Shown: positions 7,991 to 17,257, counted from the stretch's first letter. The stretch: DNA of 64,000 nt from Pseudomonadota bacterium (GCA_026388315.1 JAPLKA010000058.1:62001-126000), one strand, 5' to 3'. Made by a program: numbers and translations. The notes: a model not told the origin generated them from the sequence alone.

Positions 7991-9175
7991 ATGATAGTCT
8001 CACATAAGATTAAAAAACAGATGGAAGAGACAGGTTGGATCAGAAGGATGTTCGAAGAGGGCATCAATATGAAAAAACGCTATGGAGATGAGAATGTGTA
8101 CGATTTCTCACTTGGCAACCCCGATGTGGAACCGCCTGAACAGCTCAAGCAATCGCTCATCGATATCCTGACCCATCCAACCGCCGGAATGCACCGGTAT
8201 ATGCCGAACAACGGGTACGAAGATGTGAGGGGAGAGATTGCAGATTATTTAAAAGACTGTTACGGCCTGCCCTTTACGTCACAACATGTCTACATGACAG
8301 CAGGTTGTGCAGGCGGTCTCAATATATTGCTGAAAAGCATGTTGAATAAGGAAGATGAGGTCATCATCCCCAAGCCATACTTCATGGAATTCAAATATTA
8401 CGTTGAAAGTCACGGAGGCGTGATTAAGCTCGTCGATACAAAAGAAGATTTTCAGCTTGACATTGAAGCTATTGAAAGGGCGATAACCACCAAGACAAGG
8501 GCGATCCTCATTAACAGCCCGAACAACCCCACGGGTGTCATTTACGGGGAGAAGACCTTGCAGGAACTGGCAGACCTTCTTTACGCACACCGGCGTGACG
8601 GTAAAAAGATATATGTAATATCCGATGATGCATACAAAAAACTTTTTTACGAGAACCTGCCGCCGCCAAATATTTTCTCAATCTATGATCTTGTCATCTC
8701 AGTCACATCCCACTCAAAGGATCTTGCATTGCCCGGAGAAAGGATAGGCTACATCACTGTTTCTCCCAAAATAGGTGAAGCGAATATGCTTATCTCTGCC
8801 CTCATGTTTTCAAGCAGAGCCCTCGGTTTCGTAAATGCCACTGCGTTATTTCAACGAGTAGTGGGCAAGTTCCAGAAAAACTCTGTAGACATACTGGAAT
8901 ACCAGAAAAAAAGGGATATCTTCTACAATGCGCTTGTTGAGGCGGGTTTCCAGTGCACAAAACCGATGGGGGCATTCTACATGTTCCCGAAATCCCCTAT
9001 TGATGATGAGCTTGAATTTGTGAAGATTTTGCAGGAAAAAGAGCACATCCTTGCGGTACCTGGCAGGGGTTTTGGCAAGGGGGGCTATTTTAGAGTTGCA
9101 TATTGTGTGCCTATCGATAAAATACTGGGCGCCCTGGATGGTTTCCGCAGAATTGGAAAAGAATACATAAAGTAA
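7991..9175 (+). CDS. PLP-dependent class I/II aminotransferase (first of tandem pair)
   Basis: 394 residues, fold-type I aminotransferase. The PLP-binding lysine is Lys243 in SHSKDLALPGERIGYI. Further family marks are the NSPNNPTGVIY segment, VISDDAYKKLFY, and a C-terminal PGRGFGKGGYFRVAYC with the substrate-carboxylate arginine. It transfers an amino group between an amino acid and a 2-oxo acid; the substrate cannot be told. GAGGAGG precedes the ATG. The next gene, 10 bases downstream, is a close paralogue with the same length and spacing of motifs, so the pair arose by tandem duplication. Confidence 0.92.
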   Translation: MIVSHKIKKQMEETGWIRRMFEEGINMKKRYGDENVYDFSLGNPDVEPPEQLKQSLIDILTHPTAGMHRYMPNNGYEDVRGEIADYLKDCYGLPFTSQHVYMTAGCAGGLNILLKSMLNKEDEVIIPKPYFMEFKYYVESHGGVIKLVDTKEDFQLDIEAIERAITTKTRAILINSPNNPTGVIYGEKTLQELADLLYAHRRDGKKIYVISDDAYKKLFYENLPPPNIFSIYDLVISVTSHSKDLALPGERIGYITVSPKIGEANMLISALMFSSRALGFVNATALFQRVVGKFQKNSVDILEYQKKRDIFYNALVEAGFQCTKPMGAFYMFPKSPIDDELEFVKILQEKEHILAVPGRGFGKGGYFRVAYCVPIDKILGALDGFRRIGKEYIK

Positions 9176-9185
9176 GGAGTAAGGT

Positions 9186-10358
9186 ATGGTTATATCAAAA
9201 AAGATTTCCGAATCAATGAAAAGCTCTTCGTGGATCAGGGCTATGTTTGAAGAAGGGGAAAAGCTGAAAAAACAATACGGGGCGGAGCACATATTCGATT
9301 TTACCCTCGGAAACCCCATAACCGAGCCCCCTAAGGAACTGAAAAAAGAGCTTATAAAGATTGTTTCCTCCGAGATGAAAGGGATGCACAGATACATGTC
9401 GAACAGCGGATATGAAGAGGTAAGAGAAGAAATTGCTCAATTTCACAGTGGGAAAACCGGAATACCCTTTACGAAAGATCATATCGTTATGACGGTAGGA
9501 TCTGCCGGAGGTATAAATGTTGTGCTGAAGTCTCTTCTTGACCCTGGCGATGAGGTGATTGTCCCCTGTCCTTATTTCGTTGAATTCAGATTTTATATAG
9601 AAAATCACGGCGGTGTAATGAGGCTCGTGGATACAAAAGACGATTTTCATCTTGATGTCGATAAAATAAAAGAGGCGATAAACAAGAATACAAAGGTAAT
9701 CATTATAAATTCACCTCACAACCCCACTGGCGTAGTATACAACGAGGATGATCTGAAAAGGCTTGCCGCTGTACTTTTGGAACGGAAAAAGAAAGGACAG
9801 AGGATATTTGTCATTTCAGATGAGGCATATAGAAAAATCATTTATGACGGCATAGAGTTTCCCAGCATGTTTCAGATCTATGAGGATACCGTGACCATTA
9901 CATCCCATTCCAAAGACCTTGCGCTGCCAGGAGAGAGGATAGGATATATTGCCATTTCACCTCTCATAAAAAACGCAAAGAATCTTATTGATGCTACGAT
10001 ATTTTCTAACAGGATACTCGGTTTCATTAATGCACCCGCCATTATGCAACGGCTTGTGGCAAGATTTCAGAAAAACAGCGTTGATATTCTGGATTACCAG
10101 AAGAAAAGGGATGCCATATACGACATTCTTGTGGATGCCGGATACGAGGTGATTAAACCGGGGGGAGCATTCTATATATTTCCCAAATCACCGGTTCAGG
10201 ATGACATAAAATTTGTGAGGAAACTTCAAAGACACCATATCCTGGCAGTTCCGGGGATCGGTTTCGGGAAACAGGGCTATTTCCGGCTTGCGTACTGTGT
10301 CGAGATGGATATCATTGAGCGGTCAAGGCCCTACTTTAAGGAAGCGTTAAACATTTGA
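9186..10358 (+). CDS. PLP-dependent class I/II aminotransferase (second of tandem pair)
   Basis: 390 residues, clearly homologous along its whole length to the preceding protein. The PLP lysine is also Lys243 (SHSKDLALPGERIGYI), NSPHNPTGVVY and VISDEAYRKIIY are kept, and the C-terminus has PGIGFGKQGYFRLAYC. AAGGAGTAAGGT before the ATG gives a ribosome-binding site. Its 3' end overlaps the convergent bioD gene by 28 bases. Differences are concentrated in surface positions and in the 120-250 range, which would allow different substrates, but this is not provable here. Confidence 0.92.
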   Translation: MVISKKISESMKSSSWIRAMFEEGEKLKKQYGAEHIFDFTLGNPITEPPKELKKELIKIVSSEMKGMHRYMSNSGYEEVREEIAQFHSGKTGIPFTKDHIVMTVGSAGGINVVLKSLLDPGDEVIVPCPYFVEFRFYIENHGGVMRLVDTKDDFHLDVDKIKEAINKNTKVIIINSPHNPTGVVYNEDDLKRLAAVLLERKKKGQRIFVISDEAYRKIIYDGIEFPSMFQIYEDTVTITSHSKDLALPGERIGYIAISPLIKNAKNLIDATIFSNRILGFINAPAIMQRLVARFQKNSVDILDYQKKRDAIYDILVDAGYEVIKPGGAFYIFPKSPVQDDIKFVRKLQRHHILAVPGIGFGKQGYFRLAYCVEMDIIERSRPYFKEALNI

Positions 10359-11062
10359 TACAATTTGTCGGTGTCTATATTTTTTTCAAAGATGCCGGCG
10401 AGCGATTCTCTGTCCATCCCCTCTTTTAACAACCCCTCGACATAAGGGAAAATACCGAGTATTGGCACATTCAGGTATCTTTTCAGCACTTCCGGGTTGG
10501 TCTGGGCAGCTAAATCGCCTGTCCCGTCATTATCATTGAGGATAACCCCGAGGACCTTTACACCTTTTGACTGGAGGAAGTTGTTCGTTAAGAGTGTATG
10601 GTTTATGGTCCCGAGGCCCAGCCTCGAAACAATAATTGTAGGCGCTTCCCACTTTTTTATAAGGTCTACGTAGAAAAAGTCTTTCTTAATTGGTACAAGC
10701 ACCCCTCCAGCACCTTCTATTATGACAACATCATGCTTTTTCATGATTTTGTGGTATATTCTGTCAACAATATCCATATCAATCTGGATGTGTTCCATGT
10801 TTGCAGCTACTTCCGGGGCGAGCGGGGCTTCGAAGGTATAGGGGCTTATATCATCGAGGTCATCGTTACTTCCTGAGGCCTCTCTCAGGCATATGGCGTC
10901 CCAGGGGAGCAGGTCTTTGTCTCTCTTGGACAGTCCGCTCTCAAAGGGCTTCATAACCCCCACGTTCAACTTTTTTCTGAGTGATAAAAAGGCAGAAAGG
11001 CTCGATGTTACTGTAGTTTTACCGACCCCGGTGTCAGTCCCTGTTATAAATACCGGCGTCAT
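10331..11062 (-). CDS. bioD: ATP-dependent dethiobiotin synthetase
   Basis: 243 residues. It closes the ureido ring of dethiobiotin from diaminopelargonic acid, CO2 and ATP, the penultimate biotin step. The P-loop GTDTGVGKT is at residues 8-16, followed by MKPFESG with a substrate-binding lysine, and VVIEGAGGVLVPI is the second conserved block. No other biotin gene is in the window. It overlaps a small membrane-protein gene by one base at its start, and converges on the aminotransferase gene at its end. Confidence 0.93.
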   Translation of the reverse strand: MTPVFITGTDTGVGKTTVTSSLSAFLSLRKKLNVGVMKPFESGLSKRDKDLLPWDAICLREASGSNDDLDDISPYTFEAPLAPEVAANMEHIQIDMDIVDRIYHKIMKKHDVVIIEGAGGVLVPIKKDFFYVDLIKKWEAPTIIVSRLGLGTINHTLLTNNFLQSKGVKVLGVILNDNDGTGDLAAQTNPEVLKRYLNVPILGIFPYVEGLLKEGMDRESLAGIFEKNIDTDKLYQMFNASLK

Positions 11063-11271
11063 TATCGAACGAGTGATGAGAGAAGGATTGCGAACCCGAT
11101 AAAAACACAGGCGCAGATAAGCGAAAGCCCGATGTGCCCTTCCTCTGAAATCTTTTTCTCAAAATCTGTAGAAAACGTTGCACCGACAATCTTTAAAGAG
11201 ACAAGGACGATTATCATATATACGGCAGAATAAACGAACATCTCGATAATATTTCCAAGTATTTTCCACAT
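11062..11271 (-). CDS. Small membrane protein, DUF350-like
   Basis: 69 residues with two hydrophobic helices (about residues 8-30 and 46-67), separated by a charged loop (STDFEKKISEEGH). The arrangement matches one DUF350 unit, a membrane domain of unknown function. It lies between rex and bioD on the same strand, 9 bases after rex and overlapping the bioD start, so the three probably share a transcript. No catalytic motif is visible. Confidence 0.68.
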   Translation of the reverse strand: MWKILGNIIEMFVYSAVYMIIVLVSLKIVGATFSTDFEKKISEEGHIGLSLICACVFIGFAILLSSLVR

Positions 11272-11280
11272 AAAAATCCC

Positions 11281-11922
11281 TTAGTTTGTAAGGTAATACA
11301 CAAGATTATCAAGAGCAGAGGTAAAGAAGAGGTTTCTTAATTTTATCTTTTCGGGTGCCCGGACAGGTGCAGGAGAAAAATTCAAAATACCTTTGACATT
11401 TGCCTCTACGAGTTGGTCAGCAACCTTCTGGGCCTCCTGAGGGGGTGTTGTGATAATCCCTATTTCTATGTTTCTGGCATCTACGACTTCTTTCAACCTG
11501 TCTATGTGAAGTATCTCTACCGGTCTCCCCATACGCTCCGAAATGTGCCCGATAACCTTCCCCGGATCAATATCGAAGGCCGCTACGATATTGTAATTCT
11601 GTTTCAGAAAATCCTTATAAACAAGGAGGGCGCTCCCCATGTTGCCGATGCCGATTACTGCAATCCGCCATTCCCTGTTAATTCCGAGTATCTCTTTTAT
11701 ATGATATTTTAGTTCCTTTACGTTGTAACCCATCCCCCTGATACCGAATTCGCCAAAATAGGCAAAATCTTTTCTCACCTGGGCTGCATTCACATTACAC
11801 ATGGAAGCGAGGAGGGCGCTGGACGATACCTTTTCATTCTTTGATTCAAGGTCTTCGAGACATTTCAGGTAGTTTGATAATCTTCTTATCGTGGCCTCAG
11901 GAATTTTTGGATATTTTCCCAT
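11281..11922 (-). CDS. rex: Redox-sensing transcriptional repressor Rex
   Basis: 213 residues. An N-terminal winged-helix domain (IPEATIRRLSNYLKCLEDL, then VNAAQVRKDFAYFGEFGIRGMGY) is followed by a Rossmann domain with GIGNMGSALL that binds NADH/NAD+. Rex represses fermentation and respiration genes when NADH is low and releases DNA when NADH is high. Typical length is 205-220. The upstream gap does not show a good copy of the usual TTGTGA-N6-TCACAA operator, so self-regulation cannot be claimed. Confidence 0.95.
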   Translation of the reverse strand: MGKYPKIPEATIRRLSNYLKCLEDLESKNEKVSSSALLASMCNVNAAQVRKDFAYFGEFGIRGMGYNVKELKYHIKEILGINREWRIAVIGIGNMGSALLVYKDFLKQNYNIVAAFDIDPGKVIGHISERMGRPVEILHIDRLKEVVDARNIEIGIITTPPQEAQKVADQLVEANVKGILNFSPAPVRAPEKIKLRNLFFTSALDNLVYYLTN

Positions 11923-11979
11923 TTTTTACACCTGTTAAATTAACGCTTTTCTGTATTTAGTAACAATAATTGGCACGGA

Positions 11980-12065
11980 TTGCAAGAGAAAAATTTATCA
12001 AGCTAAGCGCTGTTCTTACCGGATAATCGCTCTCAGGCTTCTTGCAAGAGAAAAATTTATCAAGC
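11980..12065. repeat. Perfect 24-bp direct repeat (two copies) upstream of rex
   Basis: The 24-base sequence beginning TTGCAAGAGAAAAATT and ending TATCAAGC occurs at 11980-12003 and again at 12042-12065 without a mismatch. The 38 bases between do not repeat. The copies lie in the 217-base gap between rex and the amidohydrolase gene, where the rex promoter should be. No other gene is seen in this gap. Confidence 0.85.
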
Positions 12066-12139
12066 AGACTCGAGCTCTTAGCTGATAGCTCATAGCGGCT
12101 GGTCTGTTTTTGTTCTGCCATGAGCTAATTCGCTATGGG

Positions 12140-13018
12140 CTAATCTGGAAGTTCGATGCCTTCTGTCCAGAATGGAACGTCCAGTTTCATGTTGTATGCC
12201 CTTATCGGTTCATCCGGGTTTGCAAATTTAACATACAGTTCAGGGTCACCATTTTTTGGTATGTAGATGATCCAGGTTGCCAGCGTCCGTTCTTTGCCGG
12301 GTGTACCACCGATTCTCCATATACTATCATCGGGGCCATCAGCAACATCCTCGCTGAATGTTACGAAGTCGTCAACGGTAAAACAATAAGGGTGATCGTT
12401 TAGGAGGTTCCCGATGCGGTTGAACCTCGCGAGGCTGCTTTTTCCTATTTTTTCATTTGCGTGGAGAAGTTTTTCATCCGTGTAATGATTTGTATGAAAA
12501 AGAACCCCATTTTCGGTTGTCCTGATTGAGATTTCGCCTTTTGGCGCAACTTCAATTATGGCAGTTTTTCCTTTATCAGCAATCAGATAAAAGACAGGAT
12601 GACTTTTTGTAAACATCGTTTTATTTGCAAGTACAGAGTCTACTGAGCCGTATGTGGCTAACATCTTTTTATTAAGACTCTCCATACCCGTATTTCTTTT
12701 TTTCCGCGATACACTCCCGGCGGTAGCACTTACTATTGCCAGTCCCTTTTCATTAATTCCGGCAACCAGGCCATGGTATCTGTTGTCCGGGGCAGGGAAA
12801 ATACCAAAATATTTAAAACCTGTTTCAGGGATAACAAGCCTCAACTCGTTTTGTTGGGGTGGATAATCTCTGTTTTTTGCAAGTATAACGCCTTCGCCCT
12901 CTACCTTTTCACCTGCAGCAGCCCACAGGGTACAGGCATGGGAAACTGATTGACCCTGTATTAACAAAGCCCAGACGGTGATCAACACAAGAGAAAATAC
13001 CTTAAGTTCGCGACTCAT
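12140..13018 (-). CDS. Secreted linear-amide hydrolase / acyltransferase-like Ntn hydrolase
   Basis: 292 residues. A signal peptide (hydrophobic residues about 8-26) ends in VSHA, directly followed by CTLWAA. After cleavage the cysteine would be the N-terminal nucleophile, as in Ntn hydrolases of the penicillin acylase/choloylglycine hydrolase or acyl-CoA:6-APA acyltransferase (C45) type. ILAKNRDYPP near residue 48 and GLVAGINEKGLAIVSAT match the conserved blocks of these families. It should act in the periplasm on an amide bond; the substrate is unknown. It stands alone, with repeat-filled gaps on both sides. Confidence 0.75.
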   Translation of the reverse strand: MSRELKVFSLVLITVWALLIQGQSVSHACTLWAAAGEKVEGEGVILAKNRDYPPQQNELRLVIPETGFKYFGIFPAPDNRYHGLVAGINEKGLAIVSATAGSVSRKKRNTGMESLNKKMLATYGSVDSVLANKTMFTKSHPVFYLIADKGKTAIIEVAPKGEISIRTTENGVLFHTNHYTDEKLLHANEKIGKSSLARFNRIGNLLNDHPYCFTVDDFVTFSEDVADGPDDSIWRIGGTPGKERTLATWIIYIPKNGDPELYVKFANPDEPIRAYNMKLDVPFWTEGIELPD

Positions 13019-13050
13019 CTCTTTGGTTCAAACCTGTTTTTATTTGTTTG

Positions 13051-13113
13051 ATTGGTTTCATTGGTCTTATTGGTTAAGACTAATGAAACCAATGGGATAA
13101 ACAGAACCAATAG
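13051..13113. repeat. Period-9 repeat hairpin between the amidohydrolase and dapB
   Basis: ATTGGTTTC, ATTGGTCTT and ATTGGTTAA follow each other with period 9. The complementary units then return (GACTAATGA, AACCAATGG and later AACCAATAG). Bases 13051-13069 pair with 13075-13093 with a single mismatch, leaving a 5-base loop. The rest of the 176-base gap contains CATCC/CAGCATC-type short repeats (13139-13170) and no gene. Confidence 0.82.
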
Positions 13114-13194
13114 AACATGCATTGTAGAGTAGTTTAAACCAGCATCCAACCTCTGGCATCCAGCATCAGAGACAAGGATATAACCATAACTATG

Positions 13195-13989
13195 CTACAG
13201 ACCCAGGACATCTTTCATCGAATAAATGCCATCAGGCTGTGTTGCTATCCATTTGGCTGCAACAAGGGCGCCTCGTGCAAAGTTTTCACGTGAATATGCC
13301 CTGTGGGTAACCTCCAGCCTCTCACCGATTCCGGCAAAAATTGCCGTATGTTCTCCCACCACATCACCGCCCCTTAAAGTCATGATGCCTATTTCCTCAT
13401 TCTTTCTCTCACCGGTGATGCCTTTTCTGCCAAAAACCTCAATCCAGTTTTTTTCAGGCAGTGCCTTTTGTATAACATCCTTTATTCTCATCGCTGTCCC
13501 GCTTGGGGCATCCTTTTTCCATTTATGGTGCATCTCCACGATCTCTATATCGTAATCATCGCTGAGGATTCTCGCTACTCTTTCAACCACGTCAAACATG
13601 AGATTCATACCAACGCTCATGTTGGGAGATATAACCACCCGGGCATTTTTCGAGTTGTTGATTTTATCAATGGTTGCCTGCGGGAACCCTGTGGTACCGA
13701 TAACTATAGCCTTTTTTGCGGATTTAGCAACCCTGAAATGTTCAAATGATGGTTCCGGTTGGGTAAAATCGATTACAACATCGCACATGCTGACAAGACG
13801 GGGAAGATCATCGCTTACGATAATCGGTTTTTCCATTTCACCCGGCCCCTGTGCGATGTCCTTGCCAACTAAAGGATGTCCTTTTGCCTCAGTTACCCCA
13901 ACCACTTCAAAATCTCTGTTCTTCAGCGCAAGGCCCAGTATTGCATTGCCCATCTTCCCGCCAATACCGGTTATGACTATCTTAATCAT
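13195..13989 (-). CDS. dapB: 4-hydroxy-tetrahydrodipicolinate reductase
   Basis: 264 residues. It reduces the DapA product with NAD(P)H on the way to diaminopimelate and lysine. The N-terminal nucleotide-binding motif is GIGGKMGNAI. The catalytic His-His pair and substrate loop are in EMHHKWKKDAPSGTA, and the C-terminal block has GERLEVTHRAYSRENFA. It is the last gene of a dap run (lysA, dapF, dapA, dapB in transcription order). The gap to dapA is 191 bases and repeat-rich. Confidence 0.95.
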   Translation of the reverse strand: MIKIVITGIGGKMGNAILGLALKNRDFEVVGVTEAKGHPLVGKDIAQGPGEMEKPIIVSDDLPRLVSMCDVVIDFTQPEPSFEHFRVAKSAKKAIVIGTTGFPQATIDKINNSKNARVVISPNMSVGMNLMFDVVERVARILSDDYDIEIVEMHHKWKKDAPSGTAMRIKDVIQKALPEKNWIEVFGRKGITGERKNEEIGIMTLRGGDVVGEHTAIFAGIGERLEVTHRAYSRENFARGALVAAKWIATQPDGIYSMKDVLGL

Positions 13990-14014
13990 GTCGAACTCCC
14001 TGTTATTATCCTTG

Positions 14015-14176
14015 TTACGAGGCTACGAACTTACGAGGACGAGATGACGATCTCCGAATCTGGTCCGCCAGAGAATACTTCTCTTCTGATCCTAATCTTC
14101 CTATCTTCGCAATTTCGGCTCTACCTTGCCCTTTCGCCCCGTCACTTATAACTTATAACTCAAAACTTAAAACTGA
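14015..14176. repeat. Short-period repeats in the dapA-dapB gap
   Basis: Near 14015-14038 the 8-base units TTACGAGG, CTACGAAC and TTACGAGG are in tandem. Near 14143-14173 the 7-base units TTATAAC, TTATAAC, TCAAAAC and TTAAAAC follow. No gene is seen between dapA and dapB. Confidence 0.7.
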
Positions 14177-14180
14177 ATCT

Positions 14181-15068
14181 TTAGCCCTTCACCAGTCCAT
14201 ATTTCTCCATCACCTTCCTGAGCGCCGCCTTGTTCCCCTCCGATGCCGGGCACATGGGGAGCCTGAGTTCCTCTTCTATCATGCCCATAAAATAAAGGGC
14301 CTCTTTGACCGGTATCGGGTTGGTTTCTATAAACAGAGACTGAAAAAGCGGCATAAACCGGGCATTCATATCCCTTGCCTTGAAAATATCTTTTTCAATG
14401 AAGAATGTCCTGTAGAGTTCCTGCATTTCCTTCGGGGTGATATTTGATGCAACAGATATAACTCCAACCGCCCCCGCGCTCATCATGGGTAGAAAGAGGT
14501 TATCATCTCCCGATAATATGGTAAACTTCCCGTCCGTAAGTCTGAATATTTCTGCCACCTGTATCAGCGAACCGGATGCCTCCTTAATGCCAACGATATT
14601 CGGGATTTCAGCGAGCCGCTTTATGGTCTCAGGCGTCATATTAACCCCTGTTCTTCCGGGTATGTTGTATAAAATCAAAGAGATATCCACATCTTCCGCT
14701 ATTTTTCTGTAATGTCTGTATAAACCTTCCTGTGACGGTTTGTTGTAGTAGGGTGTGGTGAGGAGGCACATGTCTGCGCCGATTTTTTTAGCGCTTTGTG
14801 TAAGTTCGATGGCCTCTTCAGTACAATTTGAACCGGTTCCTGCAATGACAGGCACAGTACCATGTGCGTGTTTTATGGTCAACTCTATTACTCTTTCGTG
14901 TTCTTCGTAACCGAGTGTTGAGGCCTCACCGGTAGAGCCGCATGGAACAAGCCCATCTACACCGCCTTCGAGCTGAAATCCTATAAGCCTTTTTAATGCC
15001 TCTTCATCCACTTTATAATCCTTAAAAGGTGTCACTAACGCCGTATATATACCTTTTAATTCCATCAC
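14181..15068 (-). CDS. dapA: 4-hydroxy-tetrahydrodipicolinate synthase
   Basis: 295 residues, the usual TIM-barrel length. It condenses pyruvate with aspartate semialdehyde, the first committed lysine/diaminopimelate step. GSTGEASTL (phosphate-like loop), the catalytic tyrosine in LILYNIPGRTGVN and the Schiff-base lysine in IVGIKEASGSL are all present. Two adjacent ATGs begin the frame; AGGAGAAG precedes them. It is separated from dapF by 68 bases that hold ATTCAGC-type heptamers. Confidence 0.95.
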   Translation of the reverse strand: MMELKGIYTALVTPFKDYKVDEEALKRLIGFQLEGGVDGLVPCGSTGEASTLGYEEHERVIELTIKHAHGTVPVIAGTGSNCTEEAIELTQSAKKIGADMCLLTTPYYNKPSQEGLYRHYRKIAEDVDISLILYNIPGRTGVNMTPETIKRLAEIPNIVGIKEASGSLIQVAEIFRLTDGKFTILSGDDNLFLPMMSAGAVGVISVASNITPKEMQELYRTFFIEKDIFKARDMNARFMPLFQSLFIETNPIPVKEALYFMGMIEEELRLPMCPASEGNKAALRKVMEKYGLVKG

Positions 15069-15101
15069 TTCTCCTTTCAGTGTTTTTAGCTCTTAGCCGC
15101 T

Positions 15102-15131
15102 ATTCAGCATTCAGCATTTATCAGCCATTAG
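15102..15131. repeat. ATTCAGC heptamers between dapF and dapA
   Basis: ATTCAGC occurs twice in tandem (15102-15115), followed by related ATTTATCAGCC and ATTAGC. It is the same style of period-7 filler as elsewhere in the window, with a different unit sequence. Confidence 0.6.
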
Positions 15132-15136
15132 CTATA

Positions 15137-15949
15137 TTACAGCAACGCTTCATCGTTGAGCAAGCCAATGTATATGATTTTCGTATCTCCCTTAAGGTAT
15201 ACCTCATCATCCACATACACCCTGAGCGTTTCCCCGCCCTTTGTCAATATATTCACGGGGCTTTCGATTAACCCCTTCTCTTTCAGAATAACACCTGATG
15301 CCACTGCCCCTGTACCACATGCATACGTTTCGGCTTCAACGCCCCGCTCGTATGTTCTCAATACCAGATTTGTTTTATCGATGACCTTCACAAAATCTAC
15401 GTTTGTTCCTTTTTCACCAAAGGCCGAATGAAACCGTACAATTCTTCCCAGTTCCTCTACCGGGACGTGGTCGATATCATCGGAAAGGAGAACTGCATGA
15501 GGCACGCCGGTATTCACGCTGTTGATAAATATCTCCTTATTTTCAAGTTTAATAGAGTAATCAAGCTTTAAATCAGTAGGGGTTGTAAGCTGGAGTTTAA
15601 CCTTCGTACCTTCCGTCTCTGCCTTTATGATGCCTGCACCGGTTTCAAAAGCCATCTTTTTACCGGCAATACCCTTTATAAAAGCAAACCTCGCTGCGCA
15701 CCTGCCTCCATTGCCACACATATCTGCCTCCGACCCGTCGGCATTAAAAAATCTCCAGCAAAAATCGGCATTCCTCGATTTTTCTATCAATATAAGTCCA
15801 TCAGCCCCCACAGAATGGCGTCTCCTGCACACCTTCGCAACAAAATCATTAATATCATTATATGTTTTGTATAATTCACCGGTCCGGTTGTCTATCAGTA
15901 TAAAATCATTACCGCTTGCGCTCATCTTAATAAATTCCAGTTTGGACAC
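15137..15949 (-). CDS. dapF: Diaminopimelate epimerase
   Basis: 270 residues. It converts LL- to meso-diaminopimelate for lysine and peptidoglycan. The two catalytic cysteines are Cys78 in DMCGNGGRC and the one in ETYACGTGAVASG. SASGNDFILID at the N-terminus is the conserved start block. The gene begins at the base after the lysA stop, so the two are tightly coupled. Confidence 0.95.
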   Translation of the reverse strand: MSKLEFIKMSASGNDFILIDNRTGELYKTYNDINDFVAKVCRRRHSVGADGLILIEKSRNADFCWRFFNADGSEADMCGNGGRCAARFAFIKGIAGKKMAFETGAGIIKAETEGTKVKLQLTTPTDLKLDYSIKLENKEIFINSVNTGVPHAVLLSDDIDHVPVEELGRIVRFHSAFGEKGTNVDFVKVIDKTNLVLRTYERGVEAETYACGTGAVASGVILKEKGLIESPVNILTKGGETLRVYVDDEVYLKGDTKIIYIGLLNDEALL

Positions 15950-17212
15950 TTACTGCACCTCCATAAATGATGGAATAGATTCTCCCTTAAGTAAATCTCT
16001 TAATGTTTCCCTCTTTTTAATGACAAAAAACTCTGCCTCCTTCACGAGGACCTCCGGTACTCTCCTTCTCGAATTATAGTTGGAAGACATGGAAAACCCG
16101 TATGCACCTGCACCCATGATGACCAGGAGTTCACCAGAGGCGAGAGGGGCAATCTCCCTGTCTTTTGCAAGGAAATCCCCCGATTCACAGACAGGCCCTA
16201 CAATGTCAACCTTTATCTTTTTACCGTTTTTGTCCTTAACGGGAACGATTTCGTGGTACGCACCGTAAAGGGACGGTCTAACGAGGTCATTCATTGCCCC
16301 GTCAACGATGTAAAAGGTTTTCCCCGGAACTTTCTTTACATACAGCAACTTTGTCACAAATATACCGCTGTTGCCGACGAGAACTCTCCCGGGCTCGAGT
16401 ATCAGAGTAAGGTCCGCGTCTTTCAGTTCCTCTTTTATTATACGTGCATAATCGTCAGGGTGTGGTGGGAGTTCATCTTTGTATGTTATACCAAGACCTC
16501 CGCCAATGTCTATGTACTTAAGCGGGATTCCATCCTTCTTGAGTTCATTAACCATATCCTTCAATGACCTTACCGCTTCCTTAAAAGGCCCGAGTTCAAG
16601 TATCTGCGACCCTATGTGCGAAGAAATACCTGCAGGGATGAGATATTTTTCCTGCTTCATCTTTTCGTAGAGTTTACAGGCGTCGTCCCGGATGACCCCG
16701 AATTTGTTCTTTTTTAGCCCTGTGGTGATATAAGGGTGGGTTTTCGGGTCAATCTGCGGGTTTACCCGTATGGAAAGGGGAACCTCTTTTCGCATCTTCC
16801 GGGCTATTTTTGCGATAGCAGACAACTCTTCCTCTGACTCTACATTTATCATAAGTATCTGCGAATGTATGGCGGCTTTTATTTCCTCTTCATTTTTCCC
16901 AACGCCTGAGAAAACTATCTTATTGCCGGGAATACGGGCAGCAAGGGCCCTGTAAAGTTCGCCACCCGATACGATATCTATGCCCCCTCCAAGCCTGCCC
17001 ATGACCCTGAGGATTGCAATATTGGAGTTTGCCTTGCATGAATAGCATACGATATGTGGTATACCCTTAAAGGCATTATCGAAAACAGTAAAATGCCTTT
17101 CAAGCGTTTTATGGCTGTATATGTAGACTGGTGAGCCCGTCTCTTTTACAATGCGTTCAACAGGCACATCCTCACAGTATAATTCACCATTTTTATATTC
17201 AAAGTAATGCAT
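15950..17212 (-). CDS. lysA: Diaminopimelate decarboxylase
   Basis: 420 residues. It decarboxylates meso-diaminopimelate to lysine. The PLP lysine is Lys60 in VCYSCKANSN. The glycine-rich phosphate loop is in DIGGGLGITY, LILEPGRVLVGNSG is the conserved arginine block, and GPVCESGDFLA holds the catalytic cysteine contributed across the dimer. It lies 45 bases downstream of a lipoprotein gene and is followed without gap by dapF. Confidence 0.95.
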   Translation of the reverse strand: MHYFEYKNGELYCEDVPVERIVKETGSPVYIYSHKTLERHFTVFDNAFKGIPHIVCYSCKANSNIAILRVMGRLGGGIDIVSGGELYRALAARIPGNKIVFSGVGKNEEEIKAAIHSQILMINVESEEELSAIAKIARKMRKEVPLSIRVNPQIDPKTHPYITTGLKKNKFGVIRDDACKLYEKMKQEKYLIPAGISSHIGSQILELGPFKEAVRSLKDMVNELKKDGIPLKYIDIGGGLGITYKDELPPHPDDYARIIKEELKDADLTLILEPGRVLVGNSGIFVTKLLYVKKVPGKTFYIVDGAMNDLVRPSLYGAYHEIVPVKDKNGKKIKVDIVGPVCESGDFLAKDREIAPLASGELLVIMGAGAYGFSMSSNYNSRRRVPEVLVKEAEFFVIKKRETLRDLLKGESIPSFMEVQ

Positions 17213-17257
17213 AATTTCTTATCCTCAGCCTTTCAGCTATCAGCCCGATCTCCATCT

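Noticed and set aside
11923-12139. Rex operator for self-regulation
   Set aside because: No convincing TTGTGA-N6-TCACAA site is visible; only a direct repeat is present.
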